From positions 1 to 7,747 of the forward strand of contig CAIRWO010000180.1 in assembly GCA_903882345.1 (NCBI GenBank): a stretch of 7,747 nt of DNA. Reading direction: 5' to 3'. Of the stretch, positions 1 through 5,992 are shown piece after piece. Position numbers and translations under genes: made by a program. Position 1 is the stretch's first letter; each line of letters opens with the position of its first letter. Under the pieces are notes generated by a model. That model did no database searches. It was not told the DNA's origin and saw only the letters and a program-made list of their open reading frames with translations. Origin of the DNA: Candidatus Omnitrophota bacterium. GTDB lineage: Bacteria; Omnitrophota; Gorgyraeia; Gygaellales; Profunditerraquicolaceae.

Positions 1-167
1 CTCTTCTCAAAAGAATTGACCTTATCTACCGTCTTGGCCAGGGAAATCGTTTTCTGCATTGAGGGAGCAGACATCTCCGAATGCAGCGCGATGTTCACTT
101 TGGGGAACCTGTGGCTAATTTGCTTCTGCCTGTTTTTCAAAATTGTTTTTTTAATAAATTTTAGCAT
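1..167 (-). CDS. Unidentified protein, N-terminal part (runs off the window edge)
   Basis: An open frame starts with ATG at 167..165, three bases after the prfB stop, and stays open to the window edge (55 codons). The N-terminus is strongly basic (MLKFIKKTILKNRQKQ) and is followed by a more mixed stretch (NIALHSEMSAPSMQK). I see no signal peptide, membrane segment or family motif, and I do not recognise the protein. The 3-base gap to prfB suggests co-transcription and probably translational coupling, because only a weak AAAAG precedes the ATG and there is no good Shine-Dalgarno. That the frame is coding is inferred from its position and its openness; the product is unknown. Confidence 0.55.
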   Translation of the reverse strand, partial: MLKFIKKTILKNRQKQISHRFPKVNIALHSEMSAPSMQKTISLAKTVDKVNSFEK

Positions 168-170
168 CTT

Positions 171-1278
171 TTAACTTTTTGGTTTTGACTTTTGACTTTT
201 TAGATACGCCTCGATAAATCCGTCTATCTTGCCGTCCATCACGCTGTTTACGTCACCGGTTTCAAAATCCGTGCGGTGGTCTTTGACCAGCGTATAAGGC
301 TGCATCACGTAAGAGCGTATCTGACTGCCCCACTCGATCTTTTTCTTCTCCGAGGCCTGCTTCTCTAGCTGCTCTTCCCGCTCTTGCCTCTGGAGTTCAA
401 AAACCCTTGCCCGTAATATCCCGAGGGCAGTCTGTTTATTCTGGAATTGGGAACGCTCATTCTGACACTGCACGACTAATCCCGTGGGCGTGTGGGTAAT
501 GCGCACAGCCGAGTCGGTTTTTTGCATATGCTGTCCGCCCGGCCCGGAGGCACGGTAGGTTTCCACGACCAGGTCCTTATCTTCGAGTTTTACCTCTGTA
601 TCGCCTTCGACCTGCGGGATAACGTCCACGGAGGCAAAAGAGGTATGCCGGCGTTTATTGGAGTCAAACGGTGAAATGCGCACCAGCCGGTGCACGCCCC
701 TCTCTGCCTTCAGCCAGCCGTAGGCAAAATCGCCTTCGATAAATACGGTGATATTTTTTATCCCTGCTTCTTCGCCTTCCAGTATGTCTATGGTTTTTAA
801 ACTATACCCGCGGCTCTCTGCCCAGCGGCTGTACATCCGGAAAAGCATGCCCACCCAATCGCAGGATTCCGTGCCCCCGGCTCCGGCATTAATGCTTAGA
901 ATTGCGCTGTTTGCGTCAAATTCGCCGTCAAAAAGCGTGGTGAATTCAAGTTTTTCTATGTCGGCAAAAAGCGCCTCGCTATTGCGGCCCAGGTCAAAAA
1001 TTAATTCCCCATCCGCGCTTTTTAAAATGTCCGCGAGTTCTTTTAATTCCTGATATTTTTTACTTGCCAGCTGCCACGGCTCAACCGTGGATTTTAACAC
1101 CTTTAGCTGCCTTACCAGTTTCGCAGAACGCTCGGCGTCGTCCCAAAACCCCGGCTGGGACATCTGCAGGGAAAAATCATCAATAAGCTTTTTTTTGTTA
1201 TCTATGTCAAAGATAACCTCTTAACTGCTCAAGCCCCGCGTATATTGAAGACAATTTTGATTTTATTTCCTCTAACAT
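171..1278 (-). CDS. prfB: Peptide chain release factor 2, made by programmed +1 frameshift
   Basis: RF2 recognises UGA and UAA in the ribosomal A site and triggers peptidyl-tRNA hydrolysis. The gene starts at ATG 1278..1276 behind a strong AAGGAGG (1290..1284). Frame 0 encodes 23 residues ending RGYL, then meets TGA at 1209..1207. Skipping T1209 continues as DIDNKKKLIDDFSLQ and into the long frame, giving about 368 aa, close to the 365 of E. coli RF2. Visible marks are the stop-codon-reading tripeptide SPF (about 202-204) and the catalytic GGQ (about 247-249), both near their E. coli positions. After GGQ the sequence is HMQKTDSAVR where HVNKT/HVNRT is usual, a mild deviation. The ATG at 1163 (MSQPGFWDD) is internal, not the real start. 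The gene follows the pilT-like gene by 62 bases. Neighbouring genes uvrC, murJ and the small secreted gene end in TGA, so RF2 is needed for this very cluster. Confidence 0.95.
1206..1221 (-). promoter_or_regulatory. prfB programmed +1 frameshift (recoding) site
   Basis: On the minus strand the codons read AGA GGT TAT CTT TGA C. CTT (1212..1210) is the slippery codon, TGA (1209..1207) the in-frame stop and C1206 the weak-termination context base. AGAGGT takes the place of the E. coli internal SD (AGGGGG), and its GAGGT can pair with ACCUC of the 16S rRNA 3' end at the same 3-base distance from CTT. In known prfB genes, low RF2 slows reading of UGA and favours the shift, which gives autoregulation. 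All core parts of that element are present here. Confidence 0.93.
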
Positions 1279-1283
1279 GTGTT

Positions 1284-1290
1284 CCTCCTT
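1284..1290 (-). promoter_or_regulatory. Ribosome binding site that sets the prfB start
   Basis: AAGGAGG lies 5 bases before ATG 1278. It decides the true start of prfB upstream of the frameshift; the internal ATG at 1163 (preceded by CCTGCAG) has no comparable site. Confidence 0.85.
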
Positions 1291-1301
1291 GCGTAGCAAA
1301 C

Positions 1302-1332
1302 GCACACCAAATCATCCGATAGATTTGGGTGC
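1302..1332 (-). other. Intergenic stem-loop between pilT and prfB
   Basis: GCACCCAAATC (1332..1322) pairs with GATTTGGTGTGC (1313..1302) as 11 base pairs with one bulged T, around an 8-base loop. No T-run follows on either strand, so it is not a canonical intrinsic terminator. A second small hairpin (GCGT/ACGC, 1291..1303) overlaps its foot by two bases and ends one base before the prfB Shine-Dalgarno, so the two could be alternatives. Possible roles are mRNA processing or stabilisation, or tuning of prfB expression; none is shown by sequence alone. Confidence 0.4.
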
Positions 1333-1340
1333 ATGATTGT

Positions 1341-2414
1341 TTATACCTGCTTGATCCCCCTGAGGGCCAAGGTAAACTCGTCCCGGCTATCGGCAATACT
1401 GGCAGCCTCTTCTTCGCTTACCAAACCTTGTTTAACCAGCTTTACCAGCGACTGGACAAACGACTGCATGCCGAAGACGCTTCCGTCCTCGATGAAAGAA
1501 GTTATTTCCCAAATCTTGCCTTCCCTGATAAGACGGCTTATCGTAGGGGTAAGGACCATCGATTCATAAGCAGGGAGGCGTCCTGGGCTGTCTTTTAACG
1601 GCACCAGCCTCAGGGATATTACCCCCCTTAATAAGGTAGACAGTTGCAGCATTACCTCATGGTGCTGATAGGGCGGGAAAAAATTCACGATCCTTTCTAT
1701 GGTCTTTGCGGCATTTACCGTATGCAAAGTACTCAAGACCAAAACTCCGGTCTCGGCGGCAGTCAGGGCCGCAGACATAGTTTCGTAATCACGGATGTTG
1801 GCTATATAAATAACGTCAGGGCTCTGCAGCGTAAAGGCGCGCAGGGCCGTGTCATACGACATTACATCCAGCCCCAACTCCCTCTGATTAATGATGGAGT
1901 TTTTGTCTTTAAAGGTGAATTCGATCGGCTCCTCGATGGTCAAAATATGTTTTTGACAGTTTATATTGATATAATCGATCATACTGGCAATGGTCGTTGA
2001 CTTGCCGCTGCCCATGCTGCCGGTCAAAAGCACCAGGCCGCGCGGTTCCACGCAGAGTTTCTTTAATATTTCCGCCGGCAGGCCAAGCTCTTCAAAAGAC
2101 TGGATGTCCGAACGGATATTCCTGATTACCAGTACCGGCCAGTTACGCTGCATAAAGATGTTAATACGAAAACGGTGGTTAAGTTCCGGCACATGAATAG
2201 CGAAATCCACATCGAGGTTCTTCTGAAAGAAGCTTTTTAATTCATTGGAGGTTAGTTCCTTAACCGAATCGTTCACTTCGTCCAGACTTACAATTTTATC
2301 GTCTATCGCTACGACCCTGCCGTCAATACGCATGCGCACATTGGCCCCGGCACGAAAAAACATATCCGAAGCGTTTCTATCAATCATGATCTTAAGGTAC
2401 TTTTTTATTTCCAT
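1341..2414 (-). CDS. pilT: PilT-like type IV pilus retraction ATPase with altered Walker B
   Basis: A 357-aa cytoplasmic hexameric secretion ATPase of the PilT/PilU/GspE group; PilT proteins power pilus retraction at the inner membrane. The N-terminal PAS-like domain covers about residues 1-110 and the RecA-like domain follows. Visible motifs are Walker A GSMGSGKST (132-140, K138), the Asp box TIEEPIEF (159-166), the His box STLHT (228-232), the LTAAETG signature (217-223) and SRLIREGK (293-300). The Walker B region reads SPDVIYIANIRD (198-209), where PilT normally has DPDVIhhGE(M/I)RD: the catalytic Glu is Asn206 and the preceding Gly is Ala205 (codons GCC AAC). The length is normal for PilT. 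The start at 2414 has AAGGAGG (2425..2419) 4 bases upstream. It lies 16 bases after the ogt stop. No other pilus gene is present. The family call is secure; whether it hydrolyses ATP efficiently, or acts as an accessory PilU-type subunit, is open. Confidence 0.88.
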   Translation of the reverse strand: MEIKKYLKIMIDRNASDMFFRAGANVRMRIDGRVVAIDDKIVSLDEVNDSVKELTSNELKSFFQKNLDVDFAIHVPELNHRFRINIFMQRNWPVLVIRNIRSDIQSFEELGLPAEILKKLCVEPRGLVLLTGSMGSGKSTTIASMIDYININCQKHILTIEEPIEFTFKDKNSIINQRELGLDVMSYDTALRAFTLQSPDVIYIANIRDYETMSAALTAAETGVLVLSTLHTVNAAKTIERIVNFFPPYQHHEVMLQLSTLLRGVISLRLVPLKDSPGRLPAYESMVLTPTISRLIREGKIWEITSFIEDGSVFGMQSFVQSLVKLVKQGLVSEEEAASIADSRDEFTLALRGIKQV

Positions 2415-2430
2415 CTGGCCTCCTTAGTTA

Positions 2431-2706
2431 TTATACCATAAGTTCCCGGATTTTCTTCTCTAAATCTAAAAGCCTTTTCTTCATTTTTACGCCACCCCGA
2501 TATCCGCCGGTTTTACCGCTGGATTCGATTACGCGGTGGCAGGGAATAATTAACATATAAGGATTATTCCTGAGCACCTGCCCCACAGCACGGCAGGCTA
2601 GAGGATGGCCGATTTTTTTAGCAACCCACTTGTAGGTGCGCACCTCGCCCAAGGGAATGTTCAGCACTGCCTCGTAAACTTTTTTGGTAAAAGGGGTAAT
2701 TTTCAT
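2431..2706 (-). CDS. ogt: Single-domain O6-alkylguanine-DNA alkyltransferase (MGMT/Ogt family)
   Basis: This 91-aa protein matches only the C-terminal DNA-binding and active-site domain of MGMT/Ogt/Ada-C proteins, which take an alkyl group from O6-alkylguanine onto a cysteine in a one-time reaction. Visible features are IPLGEVRTYKWVAKKIG (17-33, helix-turn-helix start), RAVGQVLRNNP (39-49) with the likely Arg finger R39 and hinge Asn 47/48, the active site IPCHRV (54-59, C56-H57), the GGYRGG loop (67-72) and E83 at the position of the conserved Glu. The PCHR cysteine separates it from alkyltransferase-like proteins, which carry PWHR. The usual N-terminal domain (about 70-90 aa) is absent. ATG 2706 overlaps the uvrC stop by 4 bases (ATGA), implying translational coupling with another repair gene. 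Active transferase is likely; a pure lesion-sensing role remains possible. Confidence 0.88.
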   Translation of the reverse strand: MKITPFTKKVYEAVLNIPLGEVRTYKWVAKKIGHPLACRAVGQVLRNNPYMLIIPCHRVIESSGKTGGYRGGVKMKKRLLDLEKKIRELMV

Positions 2707-3944
2707 CTGCCGATTATTTTTTTCCGCCTTAGCACGTGGTGGTATGCTACGGCAAACCTATGCGCCTCGTCGCGAACGCGGCGTATCAGGTTTAAAGCCG
2801 GGGTGCCGGAACTAAGCCTGATTGGCCTTGCCCGTCCCCGAATGTATATGTTTTCTTTCTCTTTAGCGATGCTGATCAAGGATAGATCAAGGCCGATTTT
2901 TTTAATTTCCGCTTCGGCAGCCAAAAGATGCGCCTTGCCGCCGTCAATAAGCACAAGGTCGGGCAAGGGCAGGTTTTCCTCCTTGACCCTCCTATAGCGC
3001 CTGCTGACTGTTTCACGCAGCATCGCATAATCGTCGATTTTCGCCTGCGCCTTGATCCGGAAACGGCGGTAATTGTTTTTATCGGGCCGGCCGCGGTAAA
3101 AACTCACCATTGAACCCGTGGCTTCCTTGCCGGAAATATTCGATATATCAAAGGCCTCGATCCTTTCGGGAATCTTGGTAAGCTTGAGCAGGTTTTTTAA
3201 ATCTTCTATCCCGTTAAAAGCGGCTTGCCGGGGGCCGGCCTGGCGGAAAACACTTAAGGCGTTTATCTGATCACGAATCTTAGCCGCTTCTTCAAAATTC
3301 TTTTGCCTTGCCGCCTCTTTCATCTTAGCGGAAAGCCTGTCCAGCAGCTCTTCATATTTCGATCCCAGGAAAAGCTTGATCTGTTTTATTAATTCCCGGT
3401 ATTCGGCACAACCGATCTTGCCGACGCAAGGAGCCGGGCAAAGCTTTAGCCGGCAATATAAACAGGCCTGCCGCGGCATTTTTTTACAGGAGCGGAAACC
3501 AAATATACGGCGCATAACCTTAACTGCCTGCCGTAACGAAGAGGCATCGGTATAGGGGCCGAAATATAAAGCGCTGTCGGCCTGCTTCTGTTTTTTTCTC
3601 CTGCAGATAGATATAACGGGAAATTCATCGTCGCTGATCTTCACCAGCGGGAATGACTTGTCGTCCTTTAAGCTGATGTTATAGTAAGGCTGTCGTTCTT
3701 TTATCAGCGCCGCCTCAAGTAATTCCGCCTGCGTTTCCGAAGGGGTAAGCGTATATTCTACGTCGGCGATCTTAGCTACCAGCGCCTGAGTTTTAGCGGA
3801 AAGAAAACGGGTAAAATAGGAACGTACCCGCTTTTTAAGCGATTTGGCCTTACCGATATAAATGATATTGCCGGCAGCGTCTTTGAATTTATATACCCCG
3901 GGGGCATCAGGTAAGCCGGAAATTCTTTCTTTAAGCTCATTCAT
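2703..3944 (-). CDS. uvrC: Short-form UvrC excinuclease subunit lacking the C-terminal HhH region
   Basis: UvrC makes the two cuts around lesions marked by UvrAB in nucleotide excision repair. At 413 aa this is far below the usual ~600. Order: GIY-YIG nuclease (about 14-92: GVYKF, IIYIGKAKSLKKR, E77, YYNI), a cysteine cluster (C153, C161, C169, C173, plus C164) spaced like the four cysteines reported to hold a 4Fe-4S cluster in E. coli UvrC, a UVR/UvrB-binding helix pair (204-230), and the RNase H-like nuclease with AFDISN (D266), LIDGGKAHL (D334) and RDEAHRFA (H395). Residues for both incisions thus appear to be kept. The segment between UVR and RNase H is short, and the protein stops at RRKKIIGR just after the nuclease, where the two helix-hairpin-helix motifs would follow. 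The end is a clean TGA overlapping ogt, so this looks like a native short form rather than a break. It could also be a Cho-like or specialised paralogue, since UvrA and UvrB are not in view. Confidence 0.88.
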   Translation of the reverse strand: MNELKERISGLPDAPGVYKFKDAAGNIIYIGKAKSLKKRVRSYFTRFLSAKTQALVAKIADVEYTLTPSETQAELLEAALIKERQPYYNISLKDDKSFPLVKISDDEFPVISICRRKKQKQADSALYFGPYTDASSLRQAVKVMRRIFGFRSCKKMPRQACLYCRLKLCPAPCVGKIGCAEYRELIKQIKLFLGSKYEELLDRLSAKMKEAARQKNFEEAAKIRDQINALSVFRQAGPRQAAFNGIEDLKNLLKLTKIPERIEAFDISNISGKEATGSMVSFYRGRPDKNNYRRFRIKAQAKIDDYAMLRETVSRRYRRVKEENLPLPDLVLIDGGKAHLLAAEAEIKKIGLDLSLISIAKEKENIYIRGRARPIRLSSGTPALNLIRRVRDEAHRFAVAYHHVLRRKKIIGR

Positions 3945-4345
3945 TTCTTTACAGCCGGATGGGCCTTGGCTGCCGCAGCGCTTGAGGTATCGCTAAGCTT
4001 ACTGTTAAGCATGTCCGTAAAGGTACCCTCGACCGTCTCTACAATAACCTTGCCGTCGTCTTCCCTTATAGCGACGACTTTTCTGATAAAACCGTCGGGG
4101 ACCTCCTTACAGGCGCCGGCAACCAGCAAATCGTCTCTGGCAATGCCCTTCAAGGCTTCTGTTTTCTTTTTAAATACAAAAATTGTATAATCTTTTATTA
4201 CCAGATTCTTAATATCCTCTTCTTTCAGGTTTATTATCTTACAGGTTGCCCGTGGATTATTAGCATCCAGGCAAAGCGAGCCTTCGGCAAAGAGACGGCT
4301 GGATATCGCCAAAAACATAAAACCGGCAATTAATATTATTCTCAT
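3941..4345 (-). CDS. Small secreted protein of unknown function
   Basis: A 134-aa protein with a clear N-terminal signal peptide: a short basic start (MR), a hydrophobic core (IILIAGFMFLAIS) and a probable signal peptidase I site after LFA (residue 20). There is no lipobox cysteine, so it is expected free in the periplasm or outside. The mature part has three cysteines (C25, C35, C79), of which C25 and C35 could form a disulfide, and a region (about 70-112) with alternating hydrophobic and charged residues suggesting beta strands (DDLLVAG, GFIRKVVAI, GKVIVETVEGTF). The tail (120-134) is Ser/Ala/Lys-rich and probably disordered. I do not recognise the family. It is locked into the operon by ATGA overlaps on both sides, with murJ before and uvrC after, which argues for steady co-expression but does not show a function. 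Confidence 0.82.
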   Translation of the reverse strand: MRIILIAGFMFLAISSRLFAEGSLCLDANNPRATCKIINLKEEDIKNLVIKDYTIFVFKKKTEALKGIARDDLLVAGACKEVPDGFIRKVVAIREDDGKVIVETVEGTFTDMLNSKLSDTSSAAAAKAHPAVKK

Positions 4346-5931
4346 TTACCCTCCCTGCCTTTCTTCAGTACCAGCCAATCCCAGGCCTCCTGCATTTCCC
4401 TGACCCGGAAGATAAAACAAAAAACCGCGTAGGAAACAACGGACAGCGATATAAGCATAGCTAATCCCAGCAATTTTTCCGGTAACCCGGCTTCGCCTAG
4501 AGAAATCTTTTTTGAAGCAAGGTAACAGGCAGCAGCCATGAATAAGCTCGCCAGGAGTATGCGCAGGAAAGAAAAAACCATCGGCTTGATCTCAAGCGGT
4601 TTTAACTTATTCTTTAATATGAAAAACAAAATTAAAAATGAAATTATTCCGGAAATTGAAGTAGCCAAGGCAATGCCCGCCAGCTTCATGGGAAACATCA
4701 AAATGCTGTTTAAAACGATGTTCATAAATAAGGCTAAAAATGAAACCTTTGCAGGGGTCAGGGTATCCTTAAGCGCAAAAAAACAGGACTGGGTAATTTT
4801 TGTCGCGCCGTAGGCAAACAGGCCGATACTGTAAAAAAACAACACGTTGGCGGTCATCGCTGCCGCGTATGCGTCAAATTTACCGCCGCCGAAGAGAAGC
4901 GAAACCAGCGGCCGCGCCAAGACCATAAAACCCAGGGATGCCGGCAGCATGACGAAAAAAGTTGCGCGCAGGCCAAAAGAAAACGTATGCCTTATTTTAT
5001 CCCTTCCCTCTTCAAGCGCCTGAGTGGAAAATTCCGGCAGGATTGCCTGCGAAAGCGCGTTGCTGAAGATACCCAGCGGGAACTGGATCAACCGGTAGGC
5101 AAAATATAGCCCGGCAACACCGCCTTCGCCTACGATGATTGCCAACGACCCGAAAATCGAATCCACAAAATTATTCAGCTGGTAAATACAGGAACTGAAC
5201 AGCCGCGGCAGCATCAACTTCACAATCACCTTTGCTGTGGGATGGCGAAAACGCACCAGAAAATTCTCGATCCGGAAACCTTTCTTATATAAAATCGGGA
5301 TTTGAATTGCCAGCTGCAGCAAGCCGCCCACTAAAACGCCGCTCGCAAGCCCGGTTATCCCCTCGCCAAACAGCATCGCGAAAACAATTATGGAAATATT
5401 AAGCAGGCACGGCGCGAATGCCGGTATGGAAAAATGCTTCAGTGTATTTAAAATGCTCGTGGCGTAAGCTGCAAGGCAGATCAATAAAACATACGGAAAG
5501 ATAATCCGTGTCAATAAAATCGTCGTGGCCAGTTTTTCGGGGTCGGCAGCAAAACCCGGGGCAATCAGCCGTACCACGAGCGGAGCGAATATTACTCCGG
5601 CTACCGTAATTGCCATAAGTATAACCAAAAGCAGGTTGAAGACTACGTTTGCCAGCTCCCAGAATTCTTTTTTGTCCTGCTTTACAATATATTCGCTGAA
5701 TATCGGTACAAACGCGGCATTGGCTGCTCCCTCGCCCAATAAATCGCGGAATAAGTTAGGGATCTTAAAGGCGATCACGAATGCCTGCGCGTATAGATAA
5801 ACCCCAAACAAGCGGGCAATTACAATGTCCCGCACCAGGCCCAATATGCGCGAGCAAAAGGTCGCCAGCCCGATAATACCCGCGGACTTAATTATTGCGT
5901 GGTGTGCGTGATGCGATTTGCCTGTTGACAT
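4342..5931 (-). CDS. murJ: Lipid II flippase MurJ (MviN family)
   Basis: A 529-aa polytopic inner-membrane protein of the MOP superfamily; MurJ moves the peptidoglycan precursor lipid II across the inner membrane. E. coli MurJ is 511 aa. The hallmark N-terminus is present: SRILGLVRDIVIARLFG (27-43), whose R28 and R34 match the essential R18 and R24 of E. coli, then KIPNLFRDLLGEGA (56-69) with AAFVPIFSEY following. YFAYRLIQFPLG (276-287) places R280 at E. coli R270. About 14 hydrophobic segments are spread over the chain. The ten residues before the family start (MSTGKSHHAH) are an extra His-rich extension. No Shine-Dalgarno precedes ATG 5931, and no better in-frame start exists, so the message may be leaderless or weakly initiated. 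It is the first gene of the left-hand unit, divergent from rpsT, and its stop overlaps the next ATG by 4 bases. Confidence 0.96.
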   Translation of the reverse strand: MSTGKSHHAHHAIIKSAGIIGLATFCSRILGLVRDIVIARLFGVYLYAQAFVIAFKIPNLFRDLLGEGAANAAFVPIFSEYIVKQDKKEFWELANVVFNLLLVILMAITVAGVIFAPLVVRLIAPGFAADPEKLATTILLTRIIFPYVLLICLAAYATSILNTLKHFSIPAFAPCLLNISIIVFAMLFGEGITGLASGVLVGGLLQLAIQIPILYKKGFRIENFLVRFRHPTAKVIVKLMLPRLFSSCIYQLNNFVDSIFGSLAIIVGEGGVAGLYFAYRLIQFPLGIFSNALSQAILPEFSTQALEEGRDKIRHTFSFGLRATFFVMLPASLGFMVLARPLVSLLFGGGKFDAYAAAMTANVLFFYSIGLFAYGATKITQSCFFALKDTLTPAKVSFLALFMNIVLNSILMFPMKLAGIALATSISGIISFLILFFILKNKLKPLEIKPMVFSFLRILLASLFMAAACYLASKKISLGEAGLPEKLLGLAMLISLSVVSYAVFCFIFRVREMQEAWDWLVLKKGREGK

Positions 5932-5953
5932 AGAAAATTAAATATGGTATAAA
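5925..5953 (+). promoter_or_regulatory. Near-consensus sigma70-type promoter of rpsT
   Basis: TTGACA (5925-5930), a 17-base spacer and TATAAA (5948-5953) form an almost perfect housekeeping promoter. Transcription would begin near 5960, giving a 5' leader of about 33 bases with AAAGGAG (5978-5984) before the rpsT ATG. The -35 box overlaps the murJ start codon on the other strand (5929..5931), so the two genes share this control region completely. Confidence 0.82.
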
Positions 5954-5969
5954 ATCTTGAGTTCGTTAA
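5934..5969 (-). promoter_or_regulatory. Possible divergent murJ promoter
   Basis: On the minus strand TTAACG (5969..5964), a 17-base spacer and CATATT (5946..5941) could act as -35 and -10. A start near 5934 would leave almost no leader before ATG 5931, which would explain the absent Shine-Dalgarno. The match to consensus is weak and the region is AT-rich, so this is tentative. Confidence 0.25.
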
Positions 5970-5992
5970 AAAATCACAAAGGAGAAATAAAT

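Noticed and set aside
492..1053. Plus-strand frames opposite prfB (492-674 and 748-1053)
   Set aside because: They mirror conserved RF2 codons and have no features of their own.
171..1163. prfB read as a 330-aa gene starting at ATG 1163
   Set aside because: There is no Shine-Dalgarno there, the RF2 N-terminus would be missing, and an SD-led upstream frame joins through a classical CTT TGA C shift site.
1302..1332. The stem-loop as an intrinsic terminator of the pilT-like gene
   Set aside because: No run of T follows on either strand; it is listed only as a structure of unknown role.
1329..1598. Plus-strand frames opposite the pilT-like gene (also at 1333-1569, 1644-2000, 1990-2196 and 2245-2427)
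   Set aside because: They are antisense to a well-conserved ATPase and have no family motif or ribosome binding site; they look like shadow frames.
3446..3628. Minus-strand 60-aa frame inside uvrC
   Set aside because: Alternative frame over the conserved cysteine and FGPYTDAS region of UvrC, which is clearly the coding frame.
2703..3944. uvrC as a pseudogene
   Set aside because: The frame is unbroken, visible catalytic residues are kept, and the stop is coupled to the next gene; a natural short form is more likely.
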